64,000 nt of DNA from Azadirachta indica (Eukaryota > Streptophyta > Magnoliopsida > Sapindales > Meliaceae), in the NCBI GenBank assembly GCA_022749755.1, contig CM040452.1, positions 16,200,350-16,264,349 of the forward strand, read 5' to 3'. Position 1 is the stretch's first letter; every line of letters begins with the position of its first letter. Position numbers and translations under genes: made by a program. Positions 47,241 to 59,609 of this stretch are shown here, in pieces. The notes beneath the pieces are model-generated. The model made no database searches and was not told the origin of the DNA. It worked only from the letters and a program-made list of their open reading frames with translations.

Positions 47241-50214
47241 CCTGCCTAACCCTGTTTCTGTTTTTCCTTCTTTTGGATTAAGTTATTATGGTTTTGTTGT
47301 GCTGAAAAGAGTAGCCGATGAGCAATGAGGTTACTATTTGATGGCTGGGTTTGCTTTTCCCGGATGTCTCTCGAGTCCTTCAGTTCAGCGGTCCTGAAAT
47401 TGGAAGAGAAACTATATATAGTACTGGAGGAATTTTTGTTCTTTGTATTATGAAAGAGTTTCAATGCTTTTGTTGGATCATGAAATAATAATCAATAATT
47501 AATAATAATAACAATAATAATAATAATGTTCGTTGATATTCATCAATATTCGTTCTCTCTGTTGGCTTTTGCTGTTGCTTGAGTCAAGTGTGCTCAAAAT
47601 TCATCGTCATTATTTGTTTGAATTTCTTTTGACCCGATGAATGGACATTTCTCATCAATCAATGGTCAAGGACTTTTCTCATTCACTTTTAAAAATGTCA
47701 AGTTGCTTAAGTAATAATTGTAATCGCAAAAGCAATGCACGTTTTTTTTTTTTTTTTTTTTGAATTAAAAGTTCTGGAACTTTATTTATTTAAAAATTAA
47801 AAAAATAAATAAACTAAACTCCAATTTTATTTAGTGTGAGCCAATTTAAACCTAAATCTCTTATACTACGTTAAAAAATTTAGTCAAATTATCCAATTAA
47901 CACTTACATTTAAGAATCTTATCTGTAAACATGTTTATAAATATAATTTGTACTAGCACATCTTAGTTAATTCTCCTCTTTATATAATTTGGACGAAAGT
48001 TAAATTTTAAATTTGTTGAAAATTAATTCTTTTCATCTCATACTTTTGTTTGTATTGTATCAAATATATAGATATGTGGACCTATTTAATTTAACAACAT
48101 TTGCCTTTTTTATTGTTTATTTCAAATAATAAAACAAAATACATGGACGAAGAATTAAGAAAGATGAGAGAAAAAAATGGCCTTTCGGCCCTTTCCTATA
48201 AATTAATATGAAGAAAATATTAGACACATGAAATTCAATTAACCATTTCATAATAACGTCCCTTCATTTTTCATCAAAACAATTAATTAAAGTGAAGAGG
48301 CCCAACGACGTCGTGTTTAGATGACGAAAGAGTCATTTGGCGTTGACCAGTGAAAAAGGGCCTCAACAACTTACATATGGCTCAAATTAATGTATTTCCC
48401 CTGAAGATTTGGCTTGTCTTTCTCCCAACTTCACTTTGCTACTATAATAATAATATTACTATATACATAATGCCCTGAATTAGAATTAACTTGCTCCTAA
48501 GTCCTTTCATTATAAAAAGCATATGTTTAGTTATTAATCATTGGAAATGGAGGCAGCGCTCATTATCTAATAAATCTGTCGGTGCTTTGTTGAAATCAAA
48601 TTTAATATTATTTATTAAATTAATAGATTATATTAAATATAATATAATTATTTAATCACTTCCTAGTTCCTTCATACTCAAAACTATCCAGGTGCAGGTG
48701 CTGGCATATTAAATTTAACTTTTTCCTTCATTAATTGATGCAAAAGTTTTATATATATTGAACGATCGTGTAGTTAGTACCCTGCACTAGCCACTACATT
48801 ATGACGATGATGGGATTTTTAAAAGTTGAAAAAAAGATTAAATTGTGAGAGAATTTTAGTTAATTAAAAAAATAATATTTTTGTAGCTGATATTTCAAAT
48901 TAATGAAATGAAGGTTTGTGGGGTTTGATTTATATAATTAAGGAGACGAGCAAGACCACTACTGAATCATGAATCATAGTTGTTTTGTCAAAAGCAATCG
49001 GAGCTATACATGTATATAAATGACAACAAAAATACGACATTGCTACATAATTTTCTGAAAAAAATTTAATAATATTGCTGGATATAAGGGCCGGGTAGGG
49101 CCCGGAAGAACTTACTGGTTGTCTTTGACACTATGTTCTTAGATAGATAAAGCTTGTTCTTTTTTTTTTTTTTTGTGATATTATTAGATAATACTTGTTC
49201 AAGTTTGGAATATTGCTCGTTGTTTTTGAATCATCTACGCAGAGCTTATTCGTTCAACTTGAGCTTAATTTGAAAGCTTAAATATAAATATTAATTTTGA
49301 TATATGAACGAATACATAAAGTGAAATCTTATAGTATGATGTGTTTCCATGCAACCTTTTTGTCAGTGCTGACTTGGGAAAAGAAAATGAGAGATTACAG
49401 TAGAGATAAGCAAATTAAGATATACCTGCCTGCTGCCTGGAGAAGAAGCTAGATCCATCCCTACTTGTACAATCGATCAAACTAAGGTTTTTGCTATGCC
49501 ACGCTTTTTACTGAATCTCTCAACTCTCTGATCACCTTACCTCGCTGTTTTTTTTTTTTTTTTTTTCGCCTTTTCCTCTCAAATTAAGGAGGAAAGGTGA
49601 CTTGCATTCCCAATGCAGATCCAATCACTAATAATGCCCCATTATTCTAATGGAAAATCCCAAACGGCTCAAGGGAATCTCTCTTTCATCTAGACATAAT
49701 TAAACGAGAACAATTAATACTGAAATGGTAAATAAGTGATGACGTCAATTAAAGCCACTCCAAAAAAGAAAAGAAACAAAATTTTTTAATAGCGTTGCTG
49801 TTGTGGAGATCTGATATCAAAAGAGGGAAACTGTAATTATAATGATACAAAACTAGCCAACATTAATAAATTAATATATGTTTCTAGTTTAGTTAGACTA
49901 CTATTTTGGATTGAAATCTATTTGTGATATAATCTCTTCTTACAATGTGTGAAACTTGTTGCTCTCACCTCAAATTTATAATTACATCTGAATCTAGAAT
50001 AGAAGAAATACGAGGAAAGCCTTGTGATATGAATCTCCTTTTGATGGGATGGCAAAAAATTTACGAGTTTGATGAAGTAACACCAAGATCCGTCTCGCTG
50101 AAAGAAGGTACCACAGAAAAAATTAAAAATTAAAAAAAAAAAAAAAAAGAAAAGAACCAGGGGATCCCCTCAGTCTTCGATCCATAAATAAACTTTTTTT
50201 GTTGTCTCCTATCT
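47241..50214. other. Convergent 3' region between laccase and RTFL genes
   Basis: Laccase 3' flank, then AT-rich spacer with (AAT)n-like sequence at 47488-47526, poly-T runs near 47742 and 49549, and no recognisable gene. A short block near 48300-48370 (ACGACGTCGT and TTGACC) carries ACGT-core and W-box-type motifs of uncertain meaning. Confidence 0.5.
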
Positions 50215-50502
50215 TCAAGAATCACCATGCTTATGCCAACAGACAAGCATGGCTACGCAGCGCCTCATAATATAAAATCTCGCCTTCTGTTCTTTGGCCA
50301 AGCTACTACACTTTCGGGAAATGGAAGAGCCCTTCTGCGAAAAACTCCGGGGAAGAGGACATTTAGTAGATGAACTCTTCTGCAGGAGCGGAGATTTAGA
50401 AGAGGTACTCTTTGTTGAAAAGCTCCTTGTGAAGGAGGACTTAGAACTAGAAGCATGGCTACTGGAACTATCCTTCTTTGATAGCTTCCACTTATCGTCC
50501 AT
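50215..50502 (-). CDS. RTFL5: ROTUNDIFOLIA-like / DEVIL small polypeptide
   Basis: A 95-residue frame with ATG at 50500-50502 (MDDKWKLSKKDSSSS). The same frame runs open to 50664 but without a usable ATG. A Ser/Lys-rich N-terminal two-thirds precedes the diagnostic RTF/DVL domain at about 72-92: KARFYIMRRCVAMLVCWHKH. RTFL peptides are plasma-membrane-associated, and overexpression shortens organs by limiting cell proliferation along the proximodistal axis. A TATA box lies at 50682-50689. Its place between ZIP2 and MIR172 matches Arabidopsis RTFL5 (At5g59510). Confidence 0.93.
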   Translation of the reverse strand: MDDKWKLSKKDSSSSHASSSKSSFTRSFSTKSTSSKSPLLQKSSSTKCPLPRSFSQKGSSISRKCSSLAKEQKARFYIMRRCVAMLVCWHKHGDS

Positions 50503-50681
50503 GTAATTAGAATCTGAGGAAAATCTAGAGCTAGCTATAGCACTAACAGTGATAAAAACTTCTATGTCTGTCGTTTGCGTTTGCGTTTCTGTTTGTGAGT
50601 GTGAAAGAGAGATATTAAGAGAGTGAGTGAGAGATGTGATAGAGAAGAGTTCTCTGGGCTTCAAGTGGGGCTTCCATGTTG

Positions 50682-50689
50682 TATATATA
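50682..50689 (-). promoter_or_regulatory. TATA box of the RTFL gene
   Basis: TATATATA, 180 bp upstream of the RTFL ATG, giving a 5' UTR of about 150 bases that is rich in TCTCTCACTC-type repeats. Confidence 0.55.
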
Positions 50690-50758
50690 GAGCGGTTTAC
50701 AGTGACACCTTACTCAAATACGCTTTGGTCCACTAGCCAAGCTTAGCTCAGGTTAGCT

Positions 50759-50775
50759 CGCTAGCTAGCTAGCTA
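50759..50775. repeat. (GCTA)n microsatellite
   Basis: Four to five tandem CTAG units in the RTFL upstream region. Confidence 0.8.
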
Positions 50776-51092
50776 GGGTCGTTAATTGTTAGTGCGTGTT
50801 AACTGTTTACCTTAAACCTGAAGCAAGTTATACTTCTTGTTACTGCTTTCGTGGCAAGATTCCATTGGCTGATTTCTCGGAAGACTGTCAAAGTTGTTAT
50901 TTTAACTGGATGTACAATTAAGATTATTATAATTAATTAATTAACCTGATTGTTGAACCCGCGAGCAGCTAGCCAAGCTCCCTCGCTCCTTGTGATCCAT
51001 CATTTAACTTGGAGACATTGCTGTCGTACGGTGCCCATTACGCAGTCACTTTTTTAAGCGCTCTCTCCCCCTCACACACAGAATAAGGAGTA

Positions 51093-51100
<8 letters not shown>

Positions 51101-51128
<28 letters not shown>
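51101..51128. repeat. (AG)n microsatellite
   Basis: About 14 AG units with an imperfect lead-in. It lies about 600 bp upstream of the RTFL start, where GA-rich tracts can bind BPC/GAGA factors. Confidence 0.85.
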
Positions 51129-51134
<6 letters not shown>

Positions 51135-51275
51135 CAGACGTCAGTGGTCATGGGACAGTTGTTAGCTGTTTCTTGTGACGAGGATCATGCCCATTGTTCT
51201 ACAAACGACAGTATTGCTTTAATAATTCAAATGTTCTTTTTTTTTTTTTTTACTTTTGGTGAAAATAGTGTCACC

Positions 51276-51301
51276 ATATATATATATATATATATATATA
51301 T
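51276..51301. repeat. (AT)n microsatellite
   Basis: An uninterrupted run of about 13 AT units. Confidence 0.85.
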
Positions 51302-52978
51302 CCTTTCTTCCTTTCTTACGGTGCCTGCTGCATGCTCTCTTCACCTTCATCATAATAAGTTCATTCATTTATTTATATGTATGTATGTATGCATCTAATT
51401 AATTACCTAGTCAAACATAATCAATTATGTTCAAGATCACGCCAAATCGGCAAATTCGCATGCATGGTGAGCAGTATCGGATTATATAACTTTAGTTGTT
51501 ATCATTGGATCGATTATATAATTACCATAATCTTCTACCTTCCACTTTCTTAAGTGAAGATTGGATATATTTGACTCCCCACTCTCTTCTTTAACCATCA
51601 TGTCTAACTAAGCACGCATATAATTTAATTAGCGGTTGGAGGTAGCTAGGTTGCAACTTGTAAGTGGATATACGTGTATCATTTGCATCATATCATGATT
51701 TGAATTTGATTTGATTTGATTTGATTAATTAACTCGTCATTGCTTTTATCATGACTCGTGCTAATTCATTTTGAAGACACAAATTCAATAAGCTTTAATA
51801 ATTTAATTAGCTAGGTTAAATCATGGATCTTTTGCAATATCAGCTAGCCCTAACCTTGGATTCTTTTTCTCGGGTTTGGTAATTTTCCCTAGGGTGTTTG
51901 TGTACGTGGAATGATGTGGCACCCATATACATAAATATTTTAACAACGTTACAATTTAAACCTCCTGTTCTACGAATTAACAATTATTATATATATATAT
52001 ATATACACACTTTGTAATCCCAAAAATTCAAAATTAATTGCTAGTTAATTGATAATATTCATACCTGCATAGATAGTTAATGGAATTGTAATTACCTCTT
52101 AGATCAGCAAGCAGAATGCTTGATAGTTTAAATTAGCCCCTCCGAGGCAATCCCCCGAATTATAAATAATATATTATATCAGACACAGGCACCAGCTGAA
52201 GTCACCAATAATATAAATTAAATTAAATCAATGTGTAATGCTTCTTCGTTAGGCATTAATTGGACAACCCACAGAATTACTGTTCAATTTACGATACGAG
52301 ATTCTTAATGCTCGATCGAATTCATCTTCTACTTAGCTATTATAATTAATTAACACCTGCAGCAGAAGATGCTAGAAGATTAGCGATTTTTACAGAGATG
52401 GAAATATTTCCATAGATATTTTGGCCACAGCGGAAAACCAAATTAATTAAATTAATAAATTAAAAAAAAAGTATCTTTGAACAGGCAGATAAATTATTTA
52501 TTCATTTACTTGTTTCTTAACCAACGAGATTATTTGACTGGGTCAAAATTCTTACAAATCCAAACCATATTCACACGTCTAGAACGCAGATAGCAAGTAG
52601 TTACTGAAATACAAATCAATTTCACACGTCGAAGGACCTTCTATTATTGACTTGATTACAGACATTTTCGTTCCTAGGAAATGGAGCTGTAAAATCCTAG
52701 AAATTGCAGCTCTTGATTTATTTCGAAACTACATCTTTGGCACATGCTGAATCATTGTTCATATAATTAATTTATATATGGCCTGAATAGAATATTTGTG
52801 ATCAGAGCTTAAATAAATTTGGCAATTGTACTAACTGACCAGGCACTCTACATGTGCTTATTTGGACACAAGATCACGACACATGATGCCTAGCTAATGT
52901 AGTAATTAAAACCCAAGCTATTAATATAAATAATCCGTGAAATTAATTTAACTTGGATGTGAATGAAAAATGCAAATC

Positions 52979-53014
<36 letters not shown>

Positions 53015-53730
53015 TGATCCAGAAGCAATCAATTAATCAATCAAGTATGTATGTAGATTTGATTGGTCAAACACAAGGAGTAGCTGAGGCTGGGTCAAAA
53101 TCAAGTCACATGGTATGTTGTGATTGTAATACAATACAACGCACCTTTTAATTAACTTTTGTTGAGGCTCCTTTGGGGTTACCACCAAAGTGTTTTTTTT
53201 TTTTGGTTCAAATATCATAATCATGTGGAATTGAGAATATCAGCAATTGGGAGACCCACATGCAGACATGTGAGCTGCACAAGCATGGTCAGTCAGGGGG
53301 AGGTGGCCTCATTGAAGCCTGGACCCATTTTTGTACTGCAATCAATTAAAAAACAGGTCAAACCCTTTGCATAATTTAATTATATGTCTACATTTTAGTA
53401 ATTTATAGCCCAATATTCAGACTTAAAAATGGTCATCACAGTTCACGTTGTTGGTTCCGTATCGTATATATTCCCTAATATATTGAAACATTTTATCAGA
53501 ATGACGTTAGGTTTTTGGCCTCTGTTTCTGAATTATCTGGTTGACCACGTTTTACCAACATTGGTCTTCTTCTTATATCTATGCCCCTGGATACTATATA
53601 CAGGATTTTCGTTTCCTCTATTTATATAGGATTCTCTTTTGTCACTCAATAATCTCCAAAAGATCTCTGTCCCCAAAACACCAAGGATCTCAGTATATAA
53701 GATCAATAAAAGAAATCAAATCATTAATTA

Positions 53731-53762
<32 letters not shown>

Positions 53763-56239
53763 GTATTTTAAAACAAAAATATATAATTTAATATTATGAA
53801 AAAGAATAATTGACTAGTCCCTTATATTTTGATATTCTTTATCCCCTATTTTTCTTTTCTTTTTTCAGTGTTAACTTCTTTGAAGAGAGGTATATTTCAG
53901 CCGATCCTCAGCTCATGGCATATGGCTATTTTGTTAGGCTTTGGCTATATTTAGTTTTTGGTTTTTTATTTGTTGGGCTACAGAATACAAAGATTACGTG
54001 CTTGCTTGTCTATTTCAGTTACTACAAATAGGTAGAAAACAAACAAGATATAATAATAGATTTCAAGAAAGATAGTTGCAGGTACATTTTGATGAATTAA
54101 AAAGCAAATAACATAAGATAAAAACGTTCATCAAACCCCGGCTGGCAAAATTTGTAGATTAAAAATTAATTGTTGCAATTTTATTTAAGTTCTTCGTTCC
54201 ATGTATGAGTAAATTCCAGAAACAAAAATGTTATATCCAGATGATGATGAAGATTTAACGCTGTCAATATGTATATTCTATGTTAATCATGCACTTGTTG
54301 CCTTTAAAAAAAAAAATGACTGCTACTGTGGCCATGTATATCAACATTCTATATTTCTGTCTGTGCTTAGAGACTCCATTAATACTCCATTTTCGATGGA
54401 AACTACCATGCAAGCAATTTCAACGGCTATCCACTTAATTCACAGATAATCATTCCTTTAAGCTGAAGCATGATCTTACTTATGTGATTCACACAGTTAA
54501 TTTGAGCATATTACAGACCCAGTTACATACCAGATATATGCGAGTTTCAGTATGTTGTCAACTATGAAAAGAGTCAGATCACAAATTTAGGGCAACATTA
54601 CATTAGATTTAAGTAATTTGATCAAATCATCATCGGTAGAAACCTCCTCCACCGTAAAACTTCTCTCAGATGATCTGTGAATTTAATGCTAAATATGTCA
54701 CTGAAGGAAGCTCGCATCAAATGATCAAACAAGGTGATCGTGATTCATTTGTTTTTAAAATCCCAAAATCTTCTCATAAAATGCATTTTGGCACCAGTAG
54801 TACTAGTAGCAGGAATGAAATTATCAAAAACCGGAAAAGCCTGTTGGTTTCACCTATATTAGTAGTAACCTAGGTTTGCATACCACCAAGAATTTCGTAG
54901 AGCAATTAAACACTTCCTATCGCATGTAACTTTCTCAAATTGTACCATTTCAACCCAATCCCTGAACTTTTAATATTATTAAGGCAGGGAGCCTAAACTA
55001 GGAAGGAAAAAAAAAAAAAAAAAAAAAACAGTCACAAGAATTGTACTGAAGTAGCATATTAATAGACCAACCATGCTATAACAGTGCATGAACAGCTTCT
55101 CCCTCTTGCAGATATTTACAATGTCCTCTTCGCTTGAAACTCAAAGACTTGTCTTTCTACAAAATTTTCTGATCTGCTTTGTACCGAGGTATCATCAAAT
55201 GAAATTGAGGCTAACAATTCCAGATAATCTTGTGTCTCGATGTTTGCATGTTTTTGTAAAACCTTTTGTTGAGAGTCTTCACCAGAAGTATCCTAATTAA
55301 TTAACTTAAAAATTACCCCATTCCCCTTTTGCATGTATCAGTTACCGGTTATTGGAGTTATTGCCTATTAGAGCCCTAAAATCCCAGGAGAAATTAGTGC
55401 TAATGTAGGATCTCCTACAAGTTTTTGCCAGAAGATTCAAACACAATCATTAACTTTAACGGCGGGGCTTTGAATCTAAAATTACTTAACATTAACATAA
55501 ATGGATTCGTTACAATGGTATGACAAATTAAGCAACCCAATTTTTGAAGATCGAACATAACATAAACGTATATAGCAACCTCAGATAGAGAGGTTTAAAC
55601 ATAATGATACATGCATATATATTTGCTTAAGAGAATAAATGATTAAGAAAAAAGAAAAACAAAATTAATATAAAACAGCCAACATCCGATAATTTTCATA
55701 ATTTTCATGCATCAAACCTGAAAAGAAAAGCTGCTAGCTAGCTACAACTGGAGGCGCGGATGGATATTTCTGACTCAAAGAAGACGACAGTATCTTGATA
55801 CACGCGCTAAGGTATACACGCTAACACACACACAGACAAAAAGAGAGTTTAGCAGTAGTATGTATACAACTTAAAAAGACCTACCTCGTGCGCATATTCT
55901 TTAATTTGGTGGAGAACTTGAGGTGATAAGCTTCAGGTGTCCTGACCGACTGTTCCAGTGGCATAAAAGTTAGAAAACGACTAAACAATCAGAAGATGCT
56001 CTCTGTGTTCATAAGAAAAACAAACCCTAATTTCTGATTGTAGCAACAACACTAGCTTGGCGCATACGTATAGGCAATCTAAACTAAGTCGAAAGAAAAA
56101 AAAAGCTTAATTTTGAAAGAGATGCTAAAGTACCTTGATCGTTTTTTGAGTGCAACAGCTCTCAGAGACCTGAACAAACTGAGCATCTGTTTCTGTTTGC
56201 GTATTCCAAATTCAAAAGTGTAATGAATAGTCATATATT
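51302..56239. other. RTFL-MIR172 intergenic region
   Basis: About 5 kb, AT-rich, with microsatellites and poly-A near 55007-55028. The block 53225-53345 is GC-richer and non-repetitive but codes for nothing recognisable. The MIR172 promoter should lie in the last 1-2 kb; I could not place its TATA box. Confidence 0.45.
52979..53010. repeat. (GAT)n microsatellite
   Basis: About ten TGA/GAT units. The open frame through it (poly-Met) is an artefact of the repeat. Confidence 0.9.
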
Positions 56240-56246
56240 TGCTGAT

Positions 56247-56266
56247 GCAGCATCATCAAGATTCCC
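56247..56266 (+). ncRNA. miR172 star strand
   Basis: GCAGCATCATCAAGATTCCC on the 5' arm. A at 56249 lies opposite the unusual C at 56359; it would pair with the ancestral U. Confidence 0.8.
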
Positions 56267-56342
56267 ATTTGAAAGGAACCTTTCGAGTAAAGGAGGCAAT
56301 CCTGTGCCAACCGCACTCAATCAAGCCCCTAACTAAAGTTTG

Positions 56343-56363
56343 TGAATCTTGATGATGCCGCAT
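56343..56363 (+). ncRNA. Mature miR172 (variant)
   Basis: Twenty-one bases starting TGAATCTTGATGATGCC and ending GCAT. Relative to the common AGAATCTTGATGATGCTGCAT form, the first base is T and base 17 (position 56359) is C instead of T. The 21-base register is inferred from the family; the true 5' end needs small-RNA data. Confidence 0.85.
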
Positions 56364-56817
56364 CCGCGAATATTGACTGGTGGTCTTGAGATCTGTCCAT
56401 GCAAGGCAAGTGATGAGAATATATATGCAAGACTACAAGTGGATACAAACCCTAACCCCCAAAAGAAAAACAACCGTGTAGTAAAAGTGAAGAAAAAGCG
56501 ATAGAGATGCAGTAAAGCCAATAATTCCACCTCTATAAATCATTACCCGTCCACAGAGGAAAGACCCACCAAGTTTAGTAAAATAGCAAGTCTTTCTGTT
56601 TAAATCAAGACCTAGGCTTACAGTAGAAAGGGATAAAAAATCGGCTAAAAAAACAAAAGCCAGCGACAGATTCTAGTCATATATGGACAAATGACACGAG
56701 AGTATTTACACAGCAAAGCAAAATAATGAATGACTACATGTGAATAAGATCATAGAAGAACTTAGTGACTGTGGGGATTACGACTGAAGGGAAGAAGAGA
56801 TACATATAAAGAGTATT

Positions 56818-56818
<1 letters not shown>

Positions 56819-56855
<37 letters not shown>
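56819..56855. repeat. (TA)n microsatellite
   Basis: About 18 TA units, about 460 bp downstream of the MIR172 hairpin. Confidence 0.9.
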
Positions 56856-56857
<2 letters not shown>

Positions 56858-59078
56858 TGTGCATATCTATTAAGATCTTATGTACCAGGAAGATTAACAA
56901 TTAATATACTGAGAAGTCGAAACCTAGCGCACTTTGTACAAACAGGTGTCACAAAAAGAACTGGTAAACAAAGTTATAATGCCGCTTTGCTGGCCTTAAT
57001 TAAAGGATGAGAAAATGACTAAATGCTTCATTAATTGCCAGCGTTAGAGGATGAGATTATGAATGCGTATATAAAGCCGTTCTTGAAGCATAAATAAGCA
57101 TTTCATGTGGATTGTGGAGGAATTTGTCAGGGATCCGACCCCAGATATCAAAAGGCTGCACTCTTTAGAAGATTCTTGCGCCGCCTGCATTCACCACAAA
57201 CTTTCCACTTTACACTCGCACCAGCTGCCTCAGATTTATTTGAAGCTTTTAGTATTAAATAGTCGTCTAATCTCTGCAGAATCTAAGGAACTAACTTATA
57301 GATTTGAGTTTAGTATCCTGTAAGTATGGGAATTACTTGACTTTTGCTTCTTTACACCCTGTTCAGAGCAAAAGTGTTTCTGATCGGGGAGGTTTAGCTT
57401 CAGTAGGAGTCGTAGATATGATCGTTCCTGGCCACACACTCAAAACTGTCCGAAGACAAGTGAAGCCTGAATACCTTATGATTTCATCATTTGAAATCCT
57501 CTTGATCTTTTGAGCAGGCAACATCATCAAATTAAACATAGCGGTGCCCTGCTGTCCTTTTGCATGCTCCTCCTCCTTTAATTGTTTTAGAACAACACGA
57601 CATCATATATCCATAGGCTTAATTAGTTAATTTTAGTAACTTCTTCTCGAAGCTAATTAGGACAACAGTACTCAAATAATTAGCTAGATTATTCCATTTA
57701 TTCTTATTAGATTTAATAACTATTACCATCCGTATTACTCCTATCTATCTATATATATATATATATATAAATTTTAAATAATTGCATAATGTATTCTAGC
57801 GCATCACCACTTACATTTTACCATCCGTTATCCATAGCATTTCCAGAAAATTCTGACAGAGCCTGAAGGCATCAATCCAAGTTGGAGAAAAAGTGAAGCT
57901 CATTTTATTCATAAGAGCAAGTGGCATTAAGATAAGCTAAATACAAGTTTCTTTACAAAATCATTTGTGATTTGCAGCGCCAACGTGTGCTCTACGTGTA
58001 AAGGCGGTTATGCATCGGAAAGTGACGCGTTTGCTTTAATTTTCTCAGCGACTAATATTTTATATGAGAATCAGCTTAATCGGAGTAATGTGCGGGGAAT
58101 CAAATGAGTAGTTACCGTAAAAGAAATATGCTTTTGATGTTAGTTGACGTGGTTAACGAAGATTAGCAAGTGCATAAAGTGGATTGTGTATGGGAAGCAC
58201 TCGTTTTTGTTGGGGATTAGCATATTAAAAAAAAAAAAAAAAACCAAACCTCCCCCGCCTCTTTAGAGTATAAACTATCGGCCTATTAGACCCTCAATAG
58301 GCTTGCTACCACCTATAAATACTAATACTATATATTATCTGTGTCCCTCCGCATGATTGCATTTAGAAAATCTATTACTCATGGCGCCTCTTTCAATCAT
58401 CCAAAAATTAAATAAACGGTGATGTCAAGATCAGTTGTGCGAATCATTTGTTACTCCAGATTTACGGTTCGTTAAGTAACTTTTAAGTTTAGCTGACAGG
58501 CCTAATCGTGGCCCTCAATCACCAGCTTGGGCCCCCCATAAACAGATATCTAAGACAAAGTTGAGAGAGTGGACAATGACGAGTTGTGTGTTAGTGGGCT
58601 GTAGTAGTGGGCTTCCAAGTACGTATCAAATTGAATTTGGGTTACTACCCCAAATCATGCTGAGGAAGTTTTCATTTTATGTGACTTACATTTATTATTT
58701 TTTGTTAAGAAAGGAGAAAAAAAATTAAAATGAAGCTTGCATTTATTATTTTTGTTTAGGAGAAAAAAATAAATAAATTTCAGCTTCCACGATCCTATAA
58801 GGCTTGGCTCTCGAAAGTTGATGTGAATATAAACTTCTAACAACAGTCTCCATTAACTTACAAGTAAACCAAGTAAAAAGAACAGAGTGCTTCTGTATTG
58901 CAATACACACACTCCTGCTCCTAGGTCCTAGTCAGTCGTTTGACATATATTTACAAAACAAACAAAACACCATAAACAAACTGATTTCAGAGTTAACAAC
59001 ATTGGCTTCTCTCGACTTTCACAAAAACACAGGTCAATAAAACCAAAAAAAAAGGACTCTAAAACCCCGGCTAGCTAT
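56856..59078. other. MIR172 downstream region and SMR 3' flank
   Basis: A TATATAAAG at 57068-57076 stands 29 bp before an ATG at 57105 that opens 72 codons (MWIVEEFVRDPTPDIKRLHS...). I do not recognise it. It may be a chance frame, a short peptide gene, or part of a transcript running on from MIR172. The rest holds poly-A near 58227 and AT-rich DNA. Confidence 0.35.
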
Positions 59079-59309
59079 TTAACCACAAGCTTGCTGTGTT
59101 CTTGGACCCAGAGCGAAAAGCAGCTCAAGCTCAGGCGGATGAAAATACCCATTCTTTGGCGGGTCCCGCTTCTTCCCAAATGAAAACGGCTTCTTCCTCG
59201 GTGGGGGCGGACACGCGATCAGCGCTGGTATTCGACATTCATTACGTGTCGGCGTTGAACATCCTTCTTGAATCATTATCGTCTGCTCGTTTGCCTCTTC
59301 ACGCTCCAT
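59079..59309 (-). CDS. SIAMESE-related (SMR) cyclin-dependent kinase inhibitor
   Basis: Intronless frame of 76 residues with a true ATG at 59307-59309. Family motifs appear in order: CSTPTRNECRIP (17-28), CPPPPRKK (33-40) and GYFHPPELELLF (54-65), the last being the usual cyclin/CDK-contact end. SMR proteins inhibit CDK-cyclin complexes in the nucleus, halting mitosis and often starting endoreduplication, and many respond to stress. The exact SMR number cannot be assigned. The tail GPRTQQACG after the last motif is unremarkable. Confidence 0.85.
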   Translation of the reverse strand: MEREEANEQTIMIQEGCSTPTRNECRIPALIACPPPPRKKPFSFGKKRDPPKNGYFHPPELELLFALGPRTQQACG

Positions 59310-59387
59310 GACTCACAAACTTAATTTAACTTCACTTCTTTCAAGTGCAATAACAAAACAGAACGAAGAGTTAGAAGAGTTTCTGGC

Positions 59388-59394
59388 TTATATA
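59388..59394 (-). promoter_or_regulatory. TATA box of the SMR gene
   Basis: The minus strand reads TATATAA, 79 bp upstream of the SMR ATG. Confidence 0.65.
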
Positions 59395-59538
59395 CCGTTT
59401 CCACAGAGATTTGTGAAGTGCGTGGCGCGTTCTGGAATTCGCTGGTGGGTACTACTAATTTGTGGTTGTAATGAGCACAGCTAAGCACGTTCAGATTTAC
59501 GTGTCATTAAATGCTTGAGCTTTCATCTACGTGGAGAA

Positions 59539-59548
59539 GACACGTGTC
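59539..59548. promoter_or_regulatory. Palindromic G-box/ABRE in the SMR promoter
   Basis: GACACGTGTC, a perfect 10-bp palindrome with a CACGTG core, about 150 bp upstream of the TATA box. A further ACGTGG lies at about 59529. Such sites bind bZIP (ABF) and bHLH factors. Confidence 0.6.
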
Positions 59549-59609
59549 CGGTTTAAGGTTTTGTTAATTTAAAAATGGCGCCGAGCCTCAAGCCGAGGGC
59601 AGCAAAAGC

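Larger units (their letters stand above)
56240..56370 (+). ncRNA. MIR172E: MIR172 precursor hairpin
   Basis: The 5' arm at 56243-56268 (GATGCAGCATCATCAAGATT...) pairs with the 3' arm at 56341-56366 over about 24 bp, with one A-C and one C-U mismatch. The loop is about 75 bases. The 3' arm holds the miR172 mature sequence and the 5' arm its star. miR172 targets AP2-type transcripts (AP2, TOE, SMZ and SNZ families) and promotes flowering and phase change. Adjacency to the RTFL gene matches MIR172E (At5g59505) beside RTFL5. The symbol rests on that synteny. Confidence 0.92.

Noticed and set aside
50503..50664. N-terminal extension of the RTFL frame
   Set aside because: It starts at TTG, lies in the 5' UTR just downstream of the TATA box, and the family start MDDKWKLSKK fits the ATG at 50502.
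52979..53010. Direct-repeat array considered as CRISPR-like
   Set aside because: It is a simple trinucleotide microsatellite without spacers in a plant genome.
53290..53335. Possible miR166 target or mimic (TTGAAGCCTGGACCC)
   Set aside because: The ten-base core TGAAGCCTGG matches, but two seed positions mismatch and there is no coding or mimic-type bulge context.
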